Of a stretch of DNA of 64,000 bases, positions 1-8,400 are shown piece after piece. Position 1 is the first letter of the stretch; every line of letters starts with the position of its first letter. Made by a program: the position numbers and the translations under genes. Origin of the DNA: Tenacibaculum sp. M341 (GTDB lineage: Bacteria; Bacteroidota; Bacteroidia; Flavobacteriales; Flavobacteriaceae); contig NZ_SJXJ01000022.1 of NCBI RefSeq assembly GCF_004337695.1, positions 1-64,000 on the forward strand. Reading direction: 5' to 3'. The notes under the pieces were generated by a model that was not told where the DNA came from, searched no databases, and worked only from the letters and a program-made list of their open reading frames with translations.

Positions 1-2
1 TT

Positions 3-107
3 AAAACTAGGATTCTAGCCAAAATAACAGCATTGACAACTATTCAATACATTAATAAATTCATAGAAAAACGAAAAATAAATAATCTAAAAGTTAATAT
101 TGCCTAA
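3..107 (+). mobile_element. 3' end of an IS982-like transposase gene (cut by window edge)
   Basis: The window opens inside a reading frame of 34 codons that ends with TAA at 105-107. The residues TRILAKITALTTIQYIN match, from memory, the C-terminal signature of IS982-family DDE transposases, where an R-I-x-x-K-I-x-A-L-T-x-x-Q-Y-I-N stretch ends the protein. The rest of the gene lies left of the window. The short sequence TGCACAACGGGTT just after the stop (about 109-121) may be the terminal inverted repeat, which is inference. The family call rests on this tail only. Confidence 0.6.
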
Positions 108-279
108 ATGCACAACGGGTTTATTACAATATATTTTTGCTTCAAAATTTTACTCAATAAAAAGAAAAACAACGAAGGAATTATAATGAAGTAAACTATA
201 ATATTAATTTCTCTGTAAGTAAATCCACTAATTTTAGATAACCATTTAAGTAACTGGTACACTAAATCGAATACTTTAC

Positions 280-1140
280 TCATAAACTACTCTTAATCAA
301 TCCTCTTCCTTTTATTTTCTTTTTATATCTGTTTTCAAAAACATCAATAAATTTATCTACATCTTCTTTTTTATCACAAGGTATAGGAATATAATATTCT
401 TTAATCGTTATATATTTTCCAGAACCATATTCAAAAGAATCATATTCAGTTATTTTGGAGGTAAAATGATGAAAGCAAAGCGCATCATATTTTTCCGTAA
501 TTTCGAAAGAAGATATATCATATTGTGCGTGATGTACTTCTATTGGTAAAAAGACATTATTCACCATAAAACCAGAGCTATTAAAGGCTAATTTACAGTA
601 TTTAAAAGGAAATAATCTTTTGTTTTGTGAATAAAAATGAATAAGTGTAGCACTTGAAATCATAAAAACAATCCAAAGGCTATACATCGTAAATTGTAAT
701 GTCAATTGAATATTATTTATCTTATTCCAACCTATTAAATAAGTAATACCAATTATAAGTAAAAGAAAGTACCAAGGAAACAAAGCTTCTTTGATAGCTC
801 TTTTTTTTAGATGCTTAAATTCCTTTTTTTTGAAAATATTCCAAAAACTAATATCATAATTCCATTTCAAAAAAGGTTTAAAATTCTTCGGATGCGGAAA
901 GTCTTTTTTATCGAATAATATTTTAAATAATCTGAATAGCAACACAGTAATCATGATCACTAGTAGTAATTTGAGTACTGAATAAACATCAATAGTTTTA
1001 TAAAAAAGATCCTGTATAAGAGAAAACCAAAAAACTAAACCAAAGAACACTAATATCATTAGCCCTAAGACAAATAAAAGAGTATAAATATTATTTTCTT
1101 TATTAAAAGTCACTCGAATAGAAGTATTACTTAGCAGCAA
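280..1140 (-). CDS. Membrane protein of unknown function, 286 aa
   Basis: I do not recognise a family. The protein has two hydrophobic segments near residues 20-45 and 55-75 and a second pair near 120-140 and 150-172, followed by a soluble C-terminal domain of about 110 residues ending in a Lys/Arg-rich tail. The architecture, membrane anchors plus a cytosolic beta-rich tail with paired aromatic residues, recalls PH-like membrane proteins, but that is only an impression. Its start overlaps the end of the upstream secreted-protein gene by 14 nt, so the two are probably cotranscribed. Confidence 0.7.
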   Translation of the reverse strand: MLLSNTSIRVTFNKENNIYTLLFVLGLMILVFFGLVFWFSLIQDLFYKTIDVYSVLKLLLVIMITVLLFRLFKILFDKKDFPHPKNFKPFLKWNYDISFWNIFKKKEFKHLKKRAIKEALFPWYFLLLIIGITYLIGWNKINNIQLTLQFTMYSLWIVFMISSATLIHFYSQNKRLFPFKYCKLAFNSSGFMVNNVFLPIEVHHAQYDISSFEITEKYDALCFHHFTSKITEYDSFEYGSGKYITIKEYYIPIPCDKKEDVDKFIDVFENRYKKKIKGRGLIKSSL

Positions 1141-1837
1141 ACTTTACCACAATTGCCTTACTATCAACATGAACTAGGCTTGTAGAATTGTTATTCCGCT
1201 TACTCATAGCATAAACATCCATTATATTAAAAGTAAGATTATCAATTTCTTTAACTTCCTTAAACTCGATGATTTTACCCAATTTTAAACCAGATAATGC
1301 AGCTATCATTGATGCTTTTTCGGTTGCTTTTTTTATTAATTTTTTAAACAATCGTTTTTCCGCTTCACCTTCATCTTTAGGTTCGTAAAGTGTTTCTATC
1401 AAACGAATATTAATATAATCAAACTGTTTAAAATCAGTTCGCAATTTGTTTATTTCTGAACTATTAAAAACTGTAATTACAAATGATTTGTCATCGAATA
1501 ATGAATTGTTATTTATTAAGTAAAGATTTTCAGGAAACCTGTATTTGTAGTTCTTTTCTTTTAGAAATGCTTCAATTTCTTTCTTTTGTAATACTGTTTT
1601 TTCTTTTATCTTTTTTCTAGTAGCAATTACATCAGTATTATCATTACTATATAAATAATCATTATTTTGAGTAATTTCAATTAAATACTCATACTTAGAA
1701 GCTTTCAGTTTTATAGAATCTCTAACTTCCACTTCTATAAATCCAGTTTGACTATAAGTAAATATTGATACTAGAAGAGTAATCACAAGAATACCTTTTC
1801 TCATTTTCATTAAGCAATTTTTATAAAGTTTATTCAA
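1127..1837 (-). CDS. Secreted SIMPL (DUF541)-like protein, 236 aa
   Basis: An exported protein whose layout fits the SIMPL/DUF541 family of periplasmic proteins: a short beta strand after the signal peptide (GFIEVEVRDSIKLKASKYEYLIEI), a helical middle with KKATEKASMIAALSGLKLGKIIEF, which is the family's typical K-A-x-x-K-A-x-x-[IL]-A-x-x-x-G-x-x-[IL]-G core, and a C-terminal strand. The nine residues before Met10 and Met12 look like over-extension; MKMRKGILVITLLVSIFTYSQ makes a proper signal peptide, so the start is probably 1810 or 1804. Function of the family is not settled. Cotranscribed with the membrane protein downstream. Confidence 0.65.
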   Translation of the reverse strand: MNKLYKNCLMKMRKGILVITLLVSIFTYSQTGFIEVEVRDSIKLKASKYEYLIEITQNNDYLYSNDNTDVIATRKKIKEKTVLQKKEIEAFLKEKNYKYRFPENLYLINNNSLFDDKSFVITVFNSSEINKLRTDFKQFDYINIRLIETLYEPKDEGEAEKRLFKKLIKKATEKASMIAALSGLKLGKIIEFKEVKEIDNLTFNIMDVYAMSKRNNNSTSLVHVDSKAIVVKFAAK

Positions 1838-1839
1838 AA

Positions 1840-1878
1840 AAAATGTCTGATAAATTTAAATAAATTATCAGACATTTT
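1840..1878 (-). terminator. Terminator after panB
   Basis: A 14-bp perfect stem (AAAATGTCTGATAA with its complement) closes a loop of 11 nt and on the minus strand is followed by a run of eight T. It ends the panB transcript and separates it from the SIMPL gene. The AT-rich stem could also work on the other strand. Confidence 0.8.
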
Positions 1879-1884
1879 AAAAAT

Positions 1885-2703
1885 TTAATATTGTTCCTTT
1901 TCGTTTGGAAAATCAATACTTTTTACATCATCAATATATTGTTTAAATGCATTGGTCATTTCTGAATATAAATCTAAATAACGACGTAAAAAACGTGGAT
2001 TAAATTCGTGTGTCATTCCTAACATATCATGTGTTACCAACACCTGACCATCAACTCCACTACCAGCACCAATACCTATTACAGGAATGGTTAAACTCTC
2101 AGCTACTTCTTGTGCTAATTTTGCAGGAACTTTTTCTAAAACTAAAGCGAAACATCCTAACTCTTCTAATAATTTAGCATCTTCTTTTAATTTTTGAGCT
2201 TCTGCTTCTTCTTTTGCTCTAACTGTGTAAGTCCCAAATTTATATATAGACTGTGGTGTTAAACCTAAATGCCCCATTACTGGAATACCAGCAGTTAAAA
2301 TTCTAGAAATTGATTGCTCTATTTCTGCGCCTCCTTCTAATTTAACAGCATGACCTCCTGTTTCTTTCATTATTCTAATTGCAGATTCTAGTGCTTGCTT
2401 AGAATTTCCTTGGTAAGTACCAAAAGGTAAATCTACTACTACTAAACAACGGTCAATAGCTCTAATTACTGAGCTTGCATGATAAATCATTTGATCTAAT
2501 GTAATAGGCAAAGTAGTTTCATGTCCAGCCATAACATTAGAAGCTGAATCACCAACCAAAATAACATCAATTCCAGCACCATCAACAATTTTAGCCATGG
2601 TATAATCATAAGCTGTAAGCATTGAGATTTTTTCTTTATTACTCTTCATCTCAATCAACGACTTAACGGTAACTCTTTTGTATTCTTTCTTTGCTACTGA
2701 CAT
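1885..2703 (-). CDS. panB: 3-methyl-2-oxobutanoate hydroxymethyltransferase PanB
   Basis: Makes ketopantoate from 2-oxoisovalerate and 5,10-methylene-tetrahydrofolate, the first committed step to pantothenate and coenzyme A, in the cytoplasm. The protein is full length (272 aa) and shows the PanB TIM-barrel landmarks in order: [18 protein letters not shown], the metal-ligand region LVGDSASN (Asp52), [28 protein letters not shown] and the late IPVIGIGAG phosphate/substrate loop. It is monocistronic, bounded by a strong terminator and its own promoter. No panC or panD is nearby. Confidence 0.97.
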   Translation of the reverse strand: MSVAKKEYKRVTVKSLIEMKSNKEKISMLTAYDYTMAKIVDGAGIDVILVGDSASNVMAGHETTLPITLDQMIYHASSVIRAIDRCLVVVDLPFGTYQGNSKQALESAIRIMKETGGHAVKLEGGAEIEQSISRILTAGIPVMGHLGLTPQSIYKFGTYTVRAKEEAEAQKLKEDAKLLEELGCFALVLEKVPAKLAQEVAESLTIPVIGIGAGSGVDGQVLVTHDMLGMTHEFNPRFLRRYLDLYSEMTNAFKQYIDDVKSIDFPNEKEQY

Positions 2704-2723
2704 TTAATATGCTTTAATTTCCG

Positions 2724-2731
2724 CAAAAATA
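2724..2731 (-). promoter_or_regulatory. Bacteroidota -7 promoter element for panB
   Basis: Read on the minus strand this is TATTTTTG, a perfect TAnnTTTG match, 21 nt before the panB ATG. No convincing TTTG -33 element was seen at the usual spacing of about 19-21 nt. Confidence 0.5.
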
Positions 2732-2816
2732 TGGAAAATACACCAAACTAGTTAATCTTGTGTTAATTTGATTTTAAACTATCATCTATTTTTATAATTT
2801 TACAAAAAACAATGTA

Positions 2817-3284
2817 ATGGCTAAAATTCTTTTAACATTATACTTACTACTTTTAAGTAGTATTTTAAATGCTCAAAAAGTTGCTGATGAGGCAGCTATA
2901 AAAAAAGTCATTAATGTATTTTTTGAAGGTTTACATGAAGGAGATTCAACTAAAATAAGTGAAACTTTACACAAAGATGTTAAAATTCAAACAGCTTACA
3001 TTAACAAGCAAGGAACGTCGATTTTAAAAGGGGAAACAAGAGATAATTTGTTAAAAAACATTGCCTCAAAAAAGAAAACCGACAAGTATTTTGAAAAATT
3101 ATTATCATTTAATATAAAAATAGATGCTAATTTAGCGACAGTTTGGACACCTTACGAGTTTTACTTAAATGATGTTTTTAGTCATTGCGGTGCAAATTCA
3201 TTTCATCTGTTTAATAATAATGGAAAATGGGATATAATTTATTTAATTGATACCAGAAAAAGAAAAGGGTGTAAGGTTAATTAA
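2817..3284 (+). CDS. Secreted NTF2-like (SnoaL/DUF4440-type) protein, 155 aa
   Basis: Signal peptide MAKILLTLYLLLLSSILNAQ, then one NTF2-like alpha+beta cone domain: a helix with IKKVINVFFEGLHEGDSTKISETLHKDVKI, a central strand, and a C-terminal ANLATVWTPYEFYLNDVFSHCGANSFHLFNNNGKWDIIYLIDTRKR that fits the putative-lumazine-binding branch of this fold. Proteins of this type occur widely in flavobacteria, often with no assigned substrate. It sits 27 nt upstream of the sigma factor gene on the same strand and could share its transcript. Confidence 0.75.
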   Translation: MAKILLTLYLLLLSSILNAQKVADEAAIKKVINVFFEGLHEGDSTKISETLHKDVKIQTAYINKQGTSILKGETRDNLLKNIASKKKTDKYFEKLLSFNIKIDANLATVWTPYEFYLNDVFSHCGANSFHLFNNNGKWDIIYLIDTRKRKGCKVN

Positions 3285-3311
3285 ATAAAAAATAATGTAT
3301 ATTTTTAGTTC

Positions 3312-3884
3312 GTGAGTCAAGAAAGTGAGATACATATATTAAATCCTGATACTTGGATAGATAAATACTCAGATTATCTGTATAATTATGCTATTGCAAG
3401 AGTTAGTAATGGAGATGTTGCTAAAGATTTAGTTCAGGAAACCTTCTTTGCAGGTTTAAGATCAGCAAAAAATTTTCAAGGTAAATCAACCGAGAGAACT
3501 TGGTTAGTTTCTATTCTTAAAAGAAAAATAATCGATTACTATCGAAAAATTAATTCTAAGAAAGGACAAGCCGAAGTTCGAATGGATTTTTACGAAGATG
3601 GAGAAAACGAAGGTAAATGGATAGAAGAAAGAGTTCCTCAATCTTGGAAAAATGAAACCGAGAAGAATATTGAGAACGAAGAGTTAAAAGATCAAATAGA
3701 CATATGTATCGGTAATCTTCCTGAAAAATATGCTATGGTTTTTACAATGAAAACTATTCAAGGATTTGAAACTGAAGAAATTTGTAAGGAATTAAATATA
3801 ACGTCGTCAAATCTATGGGTTATTATCCATAGAGCTAGAGCACAGTTAAGAAACTGCATGGAGAAAAATTGGTTTAATAAATAA
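3312..3884 (+). CDS. ECF-type RNA polymerase sigma-70 factor, 190 aa
   Basis: Directs RNA polymerase to a special promoter set. Region 2 is clear (YLYNYAIARVSNGDVAKDLVQETFFAGLRSAKNFQGKSTERTWLVSILKRKIIDYYRK), and region 4 carries the helix-turn-helix (LPEKYAMVFTMKTIQGFETEEICKELNITSSNLWVIIHRARAQLRNCME). The start is a GTG at 3312; no in-frame ATG precedes the conserved part. A short anti-sigma-like gene follows after 4 nt, the usual pairing. The linker between regions 2 and 4 is rather long and acidic. Confidence 0.93.
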   Translation: MSQESEIHILNPDTWIDKYSDYLYNYAIARVSNGDVAKDLVQETFFAGLRSAKNFQGKSTERTWLVSILKRKIIDYYRKINSKKGQAEVRMDFYEDGENEGKWIEERVPQSWKNETEKNIENEELKDQIDICIGNLPEKYAMVFTMKTIQGFETEEICKELNITSSNLWVIIHRARAQLRNCMEKNWFNK

Positions 3885-3888
3885 AAAG

Positions 3889-4155
3889 ATGTTCAAATTT
3901 TTAATTATATCGTGTAAAGAAGCTACAGAAATCTGTAATAAATCGCAGTACAATGAAGCTACTCTTTTAGAAAGAATAAAGTTAAACATTCACATTGCAT
4001 ATTGTAAAATATGCGCAAAGTACGTGAAACAAAATATCCATTTAACAGATATTTTCAACAGTAAAGCAAATGATTGCAAAAGTCGCGTACAATGTATGAG
4101 TGATGAGGATAAAGAATTATTGAAAGAAAAATTGAAGAGAGAAATGTCTTCATAA
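3889..4155 (+). CDS. Short zinc-finger anti-sigma-like protein, 88 aa
   Basis: Starts 4 nt after the sigma factor stop, so it is almost surely its partner. The N-terminal half resembles the zf-HC2/ZAS anti-sigma domain: a helix with SCKEATEICNKSQYNEATLLERIKL, then HIAYCKICAKY, the H-x3-C-x2-C zinc motif. It has no transmembrane segment and no periplasmic sensor part, unlike many anti-sigma factors, so it would have to respond to an intracellular cue. A stem-loop with a T run ends the operon directly after it. Confidence 0.72.
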   Translation: MFKFLIISCKEATEICNKSQYNEATLLERIKLNIHIAYCKICAKYVKQNIHLTDIFNSKANDCKSRVQCMSDEDKELLKEKLKREMSS

Positions 4156-4161
4156 ACTTTT

Positions 4162-4192
4162 CGATTTATTAGTACTAATAAATCGTTTTTTT
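4162..4192 (+). terminator. Terminator of the sigma/anti-sigma operon
   Basis: A 24-nt perfect palindrome, CGATTTATTAGT and its complement, is followed immediately by seven T. It lies 7 nt after the anti-sigma stop codon. Confidence 0.85.
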
Positions 4193-4210
4193 GATTTTTT
4201 GTTAGATTGA

Positions 4211-4238
4211 ACGGAATTTACTGCACAGTAAATTCCGT
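4211..4238. promoter_or_regulatory. 28-bp palindrome at the O-methyltransferase promoter
   Basis: The arms ACGGAATTTACTG and CAGTAAATTCCGT are perfectly complementary around a central CA. It lies just upstream of a TAnnTTTG -7 element and so covers the expected -33 region. It is followed by only five T before ATATTTTTG. A complete terminator already precedes it, so an operator is the better reading, although a second terminator is possible. Confidence 0.5.
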
Positions 4239-4243
4239 TTTTA

Positions 4244-4251
4244 TATTTTTG
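4244..4251 (+). promoter_or_regulatory. -7 element for the O-methyltransferase gene
   Basis: TATTTTTG matches TAnnTTTG exactly and lies 15 nt before the ATG at 4267, which leaves a very short leader. The palindrome at 4211-4238 ends 5 nt upstream of it. Confidence 0.55.
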
Positions 4252-4266
4252 CAAAAATTTTCGCAA

Positions 4267-4908
4267 ATGCATTTTTTACCTGAAAAAATAGACACTTACA
4301 TTGTAAATCATTCACAACAAGAACCTGATTTACTGAAGCAACTAAGCAAAGAAACTTGGCAAACAGTATTAAATCCAAGAATGTTAAGTGGTGCTTTTCA
4401 GGGTAGAGTTCTGTCAATGTTAGCCAAATTAATTCGCCCTAAATCAATTTTAGAAATTGGAACTTATACAGGGTATTCTGCTTTATGCTTGGCAGAAGGA
4501 TTACAAGAAAATGGTATACTTTATACTATTGATAAAAACGAAGAACTAGAAGATTTACAAAAAAAATATTTTGATAAATCTGACTATAAGGACCAAATAC
4601 ACCAACGTATTGGTAATGCTATAGAAATTATACCTACAATAGAAGAAAAATTTGATTTAGTATTTATTGATGCTGATAAATCTAATTACCTAAACTACTT
4701 TCATTTAATTATAGAAAAAATGAATAAAGGAGGAATTATTTTATCTGATAATGTACTATGGAGTGGTAAAGTTGTAGAAACACTAAATGAAAAAGACAAA
4801 GACACCAAGGTACTACTAGAATACAACAAGTTATTAAATGAAGATGAAAGAATAGAAACTGTATTATTACCAATTAGAGACGGTTTAACGGTAAGTAGGG
4901 TAAAATAA
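4267..4908 (+). CDS. Class I SAM-dependent O-methyltransferase, 213 aa
   Basis: Belongs to the catechol/caffeoyl-CoA O-methyltransferase-like family (Methyltransf_3). Motif I is ILEIGTYTGYSALCLAEGL; the metal-binding FIDADKSNYLNYF and the DNVLWSGKV loop that follow are typical of the cation-dependent group, whose acceptors are small catechol-like molecules. A TTG codon at 4207 would add 20 residues, but those come from the palindromic promoter region and the ATG at 4267 gives the family's usual N-terminus (FLPEKIDTYIVNHS). The substrate in flavobacteria is unknown to me. The gene is alone between two terminators/convergent ends. Confidence 0.9.
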   Translation: MHFLPEKIDTYIVNHSQQEPDLLKQLSKETWQTVLNPRMLSGAFQGRVLSMLAKLIRPKSILEIGTYTGYSALCLAEGLQENGILYTIDKNEELEDLQKKYFDKSDYKDQIHQRIGNAIEIIPTIEEKFDLVFIDADKSNYLNYFHLIIEKMNKGGIILSDNVLWSGKVVETLNEKDKDTKVLLEYNKLLNEDERIETVLLPIRDGLTVSRVK

Positions 4909-4909
4909 T

Positions 4910-5191
4910 TTACATATTCCTTTTTATAGGACCTGTAAAATCATCAATATTATCCTTTACATCATTTATTTCTTTGTTAATATCAGAAACAATATTAGTA
5001 TCTAGCCCTTGGCTTTTAGCTGAATCGTTTATTTCTTTTTTAATATCATTAGTAGCATCTTTTATTTGACGCATTCCTTTACCTAACCCTCTAGCTATTT
5101 CGGGTATTTTGTCTGCTCCAAAAAATAACACTACAAATAATAGTACTACAAAAATCTCTGGTCCTCCAATAAATAAAAAAGGTAAATTCAT
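4910..5191 (-). CDS. tatA: Sec-independent protein translocase subunit TatA
   Basis: A small membrane protein of the twin-arginine translocase, which exports folded, often cofactor-bearing proteins. It has the TatA layout: short periplasmic N-terminus, one transmembrane helix with GGPEIFVVLLFVVLFFGADKIPEIARGLGKG (the hinge FGxxKxPE and amphipathic helix), then an acidic/basic soluble tail. It is convergent with the O-methyltransferase gene with a single base between stops. tatC is not in the window. The adjacent nitrate reductase has no Tat signal, so the neighbourhood is probably not functional. Confidence 0.93.
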   Translation of the reverse strand: MNLPFLFIGGPEIFVVLLFVVLFFGADKIPEIARGLGKGMRQIKDATNDIKKEINDSAKSQGLDTNIVSDINKEINDVKDNIDDFTGPIKRNM

Positions 5192-5440
5192 AGGTACAAA
5201 GATAAATGTTATTAGTTATAAATTAAGAATTTCTAGTACGATTTATGATTTTGTTCACAGCCTATTTATCTATCATCATAACATTTGTAAAATACCACCC
5301 TAATATTTAATCAGCAGTTAAAACACTTCATTATGTATCAACAAAATACCCAACCCAATTTTAAGAAATTAATAATTGTTTAATCCTTAAACTAAAAATT
5401 CTTCAAATTTCAATAATTACTTATGAATTTTATTTAAAAT

Positions 5441-5456
5441 TAAGTATAAATACTTA
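5441..5456. promoter_or_regulatory. Candidate FNR-type operator before the nitrate reductase gene
   Basis: TAAGTATAAATACTTA is a near-perfect 16-bp palindrome with the geometry AAGTA-N4-TACTT, the same 5-4-5 spacing as an E. coli FNR site. The same box recurs upstream of the FNR-type regulator (24034-24049) and nrtA (24953-24968). Here it overlaps the -7 element by two bases. Binding by the encoded regulator is inference. Confidence 0.65.
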
Positions 5457-5462
5457 GTTTTG
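5455..5462 (+). promoter_or_regulatory. -7 promoter element of the nitrate reductase operon
   Basis: TAGTTTTG matches TAnnTTTG exactly, 21 nt before the ATG. I see no TTTG at the -33 position, which would fit a promoter that depends on a regulator. Confidence 0.55.
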
Positions 5463-5482
5463 TGTAAATAGGTATTGGTATT

Positions 5483-8400
5483 ATGGAATTTAAAACTACG
5501 TGTTCTTATTGTGGAGTTGGTTGCGGTATAATTGCAAAAAAAGATACTAACAATAAAATATATGTTGAAGGAGACAAAGAACATCCTGTAAACAAAGGGA
5601 TGTTGTGCTCTAAAGGCATGAATTTACATTACGTAGTAAATGATACTTCTGATCGAATTTTATATCCTGAAATGCGCTGGAGCAGATCACACCCTAGAGT
5701 TCGAGTAAATTGGGACGATGCCTTAGACAGAGCTGCCAATATTTTTAAATCTATAATAAAAAAACACGGTCCAGATAGCGTTGGTTTATATGTATCTGGA
5801 CAAAGTTTAACTGAAGAATATTACATTGCAAACAAGCTCACCAAAGGTTTTTTGGGTACTAATAATATAGATACAAACTCAAGACTTTGTATGAGTTCTG
5901 CTGTTGTTGGCTACAAAAAAACGTTTGGAGAAGATAGCGTACCTATCTCTTATGCCGATATTGAATTAGCTGATTGTTTTTTAATTACAGGAGCCAATCC
6001 TGCATGGTGCCACCCAATACTTTTTAGAAGAATTGAAAAACACAAAGAAGAAAATCCGAATGTAAAAATTATTGTAGTAGATCCAAGAAAAACGGACTCT
6101 GCAAAATTTGCCGATATTCATTTACAAATACTTCCTGGTACCGATGTTGTTTTATACAATGCAATTGGACAATACTTAATTAAAAGAGGACTTGTTGATA
6201 AAGATTTCATAGCCAAACATACTGAAGGGTTTGATAAATATAAAGAAACAGTGTATGATATCTCTATTAAAAAAGCAGCAGCTATTTGTGGTATTGATGA
6301 AAAAGAGATTAAAAAAGTAGCGAATATTATAGGACTGTCTAAAGGTTTTATCAGCATGTGGGCAATGGGCTTAAATCAAAGTGTTGTTGGAACAGACAAA
6401 AACGTATCTCTTTTAAACTTATCCTTAATAACAGGACAAGTAGGAAAACCAGGTTCTGGTCCTTTTTCCCTTACTGGTCAACCTAATGCTATGGGAGGTA
6501 GAGAAGTTGGTGGCATGGCTAATTTATTAGCAGTACATAAAAATCTTTTAAACCCAGAACATCGTCAAGAAGTTGCTCAATTTTGGGGTGTAGAAAAAAT
6601 TTCTGAAAAACCTGGACTTACAGCTACTGAAATGTTTGATGCACTTGAAAGTGGAAAAATGAAAGCTGTTTGGATTGTTTGTACGAATCCTTTAGTGAGC
6701 TTACCTAATTCAAATCGCATTGAAAAAGCCATGAAAAATGCAAAATTTGTCATTGTTCAAGACATCTCTTTTAGGTCTGACACTGTAAAATTTGCCGATT
6801 TAGTATTGCCTGCCGCAGGATGGTTAGAAAAAGAAGGAACCATGACGAATTCTGAACGAAGAATTTCATACTTACCAAAAGCAATAGATCCACCAAGTGA
6901 AGCACGTCCAGATGTAGAAATATTTTGCGATTTTGCTCAACGTATGGGCTTTCGAAGCTTTAATTATAGTGATACAAGCGAAATTTATGACGAATATGCT
7001 TCTATGACCAAAGGCACTAATATTGATGTTTCCTTTTTAAATTACGATCGATTAAAAAATGAAGGAACTTTTCAATGGCCAGTGCATCAATACAGACACC
7101 AAGGAACACAGCGCTTATTTGAAGACAAGAAATTCTATACTCCAACGCAAAAGGCTATTTTCAATATTCCTGTTACCGATTATAAATCGAATATAGAAAC
7201 CGATCCTGACTATCCGTTAATTCTAACCACAGGTCGTATCAGAGATCAATGGCACACAATGACTAAAACAGGTAAAGTATCACGATTAAAAACACATTAT
7301 CCTGTACCTTTACTAGAAATTAATCCTGTAGATGCATATCTTAATAAAATAAAAGACAAAGACATTGTTGAAATTAAAAGTATCAATGGTCTTGTAAGAG
7401 TAAGAGCAAAAGTTACTGATAGTATTAAAAAAGGAGTTGTTTTTTTACCAATGCACTGGGGAAAGCAATTGCAAAGTAACCTAAATAGAGCTAATAATTT
7501 AACCAGAACTGTATTAGATCCAGTATCAAAAGAACCCGATTTTAAATTCACTCAGGTTTCTGTTACTCGATATCAAAAATCTGTAGAAAAAATCATAGTA
7601 ATTGGAGCTGGTGCAGCAGCTTTCCGATTTATTCAAAACTACAGGGAATACAATGAAGCTGATGAAATCCATGTTTTCTCAAAAGAGGTCAATCTATTTT
7701 ATAATAGAGTTTTACTCCCTGAATATGTTACTGAAGAATTATCTTGGGAAGAATTATTAAAAATTAAGAAACTAGAGTTAGAAGAATTATACATTCACAC
7801 TTATCCTGAAACCACTATCTCAAAAATAAATCCTGCTGAAAAAACAGTGATTGATAGCAATAATGTAACGCATTCTTTTGATAAGTTAATAATGGCTACT
7901 GGAAGTAGAGCTTTTATTCCTAGAGATGTTCAAATAAATTTACCAGGACAATTTACCATGCGTAATAAGGTAGATGCTGATCGATTTAAAGCTTATTTAG
8001 ATGCTACAAATCTTCCTCCAGAAAAACAGCATGTAGTAATTGTTGGTGGTGGATTGTTAGGTTTAGAGTTAGCAGCTGCCATGAAACATAAAAATGTACG
8101 TATTACCATTGTACAACGTGCCTCTCGTTTAATGGAGCGCCAATTAGATCAAGTTTCTAGTAAACTACTGGCTTTAGATGTTCAAGAAAGAGGTATTCAG
8201 ATTTATTTTGATAATGAAGTAAGTACTGTTTTTGAAGATGATGATACAGATGATTTAAACATTACACTAAAAAGTGGGAAATCAATTACAGCCAACGCTA
8301 TTGTATACGCCATTGGTACACAACCGAATATAGAAATTGCCAGAGATAATGGTGTTTTATGTAGTAGAGGTGTAATTGTTAATGAACATTTACAATCTTC

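Noticed and set aside
4207-4266. TTG start of the O-methyltransferase 20 codons upstream
   Set aside because: It would translate the palindromic promoter region; the ATG at 4267 fits both the family and the -7 element.
4910-5482. Functional link between tatA and the nitrate reductase
   Set aside because: The reductase starts directly with its iron-sulfur cysteines and has no Tat signal; the genes are divergent with separate promoters.
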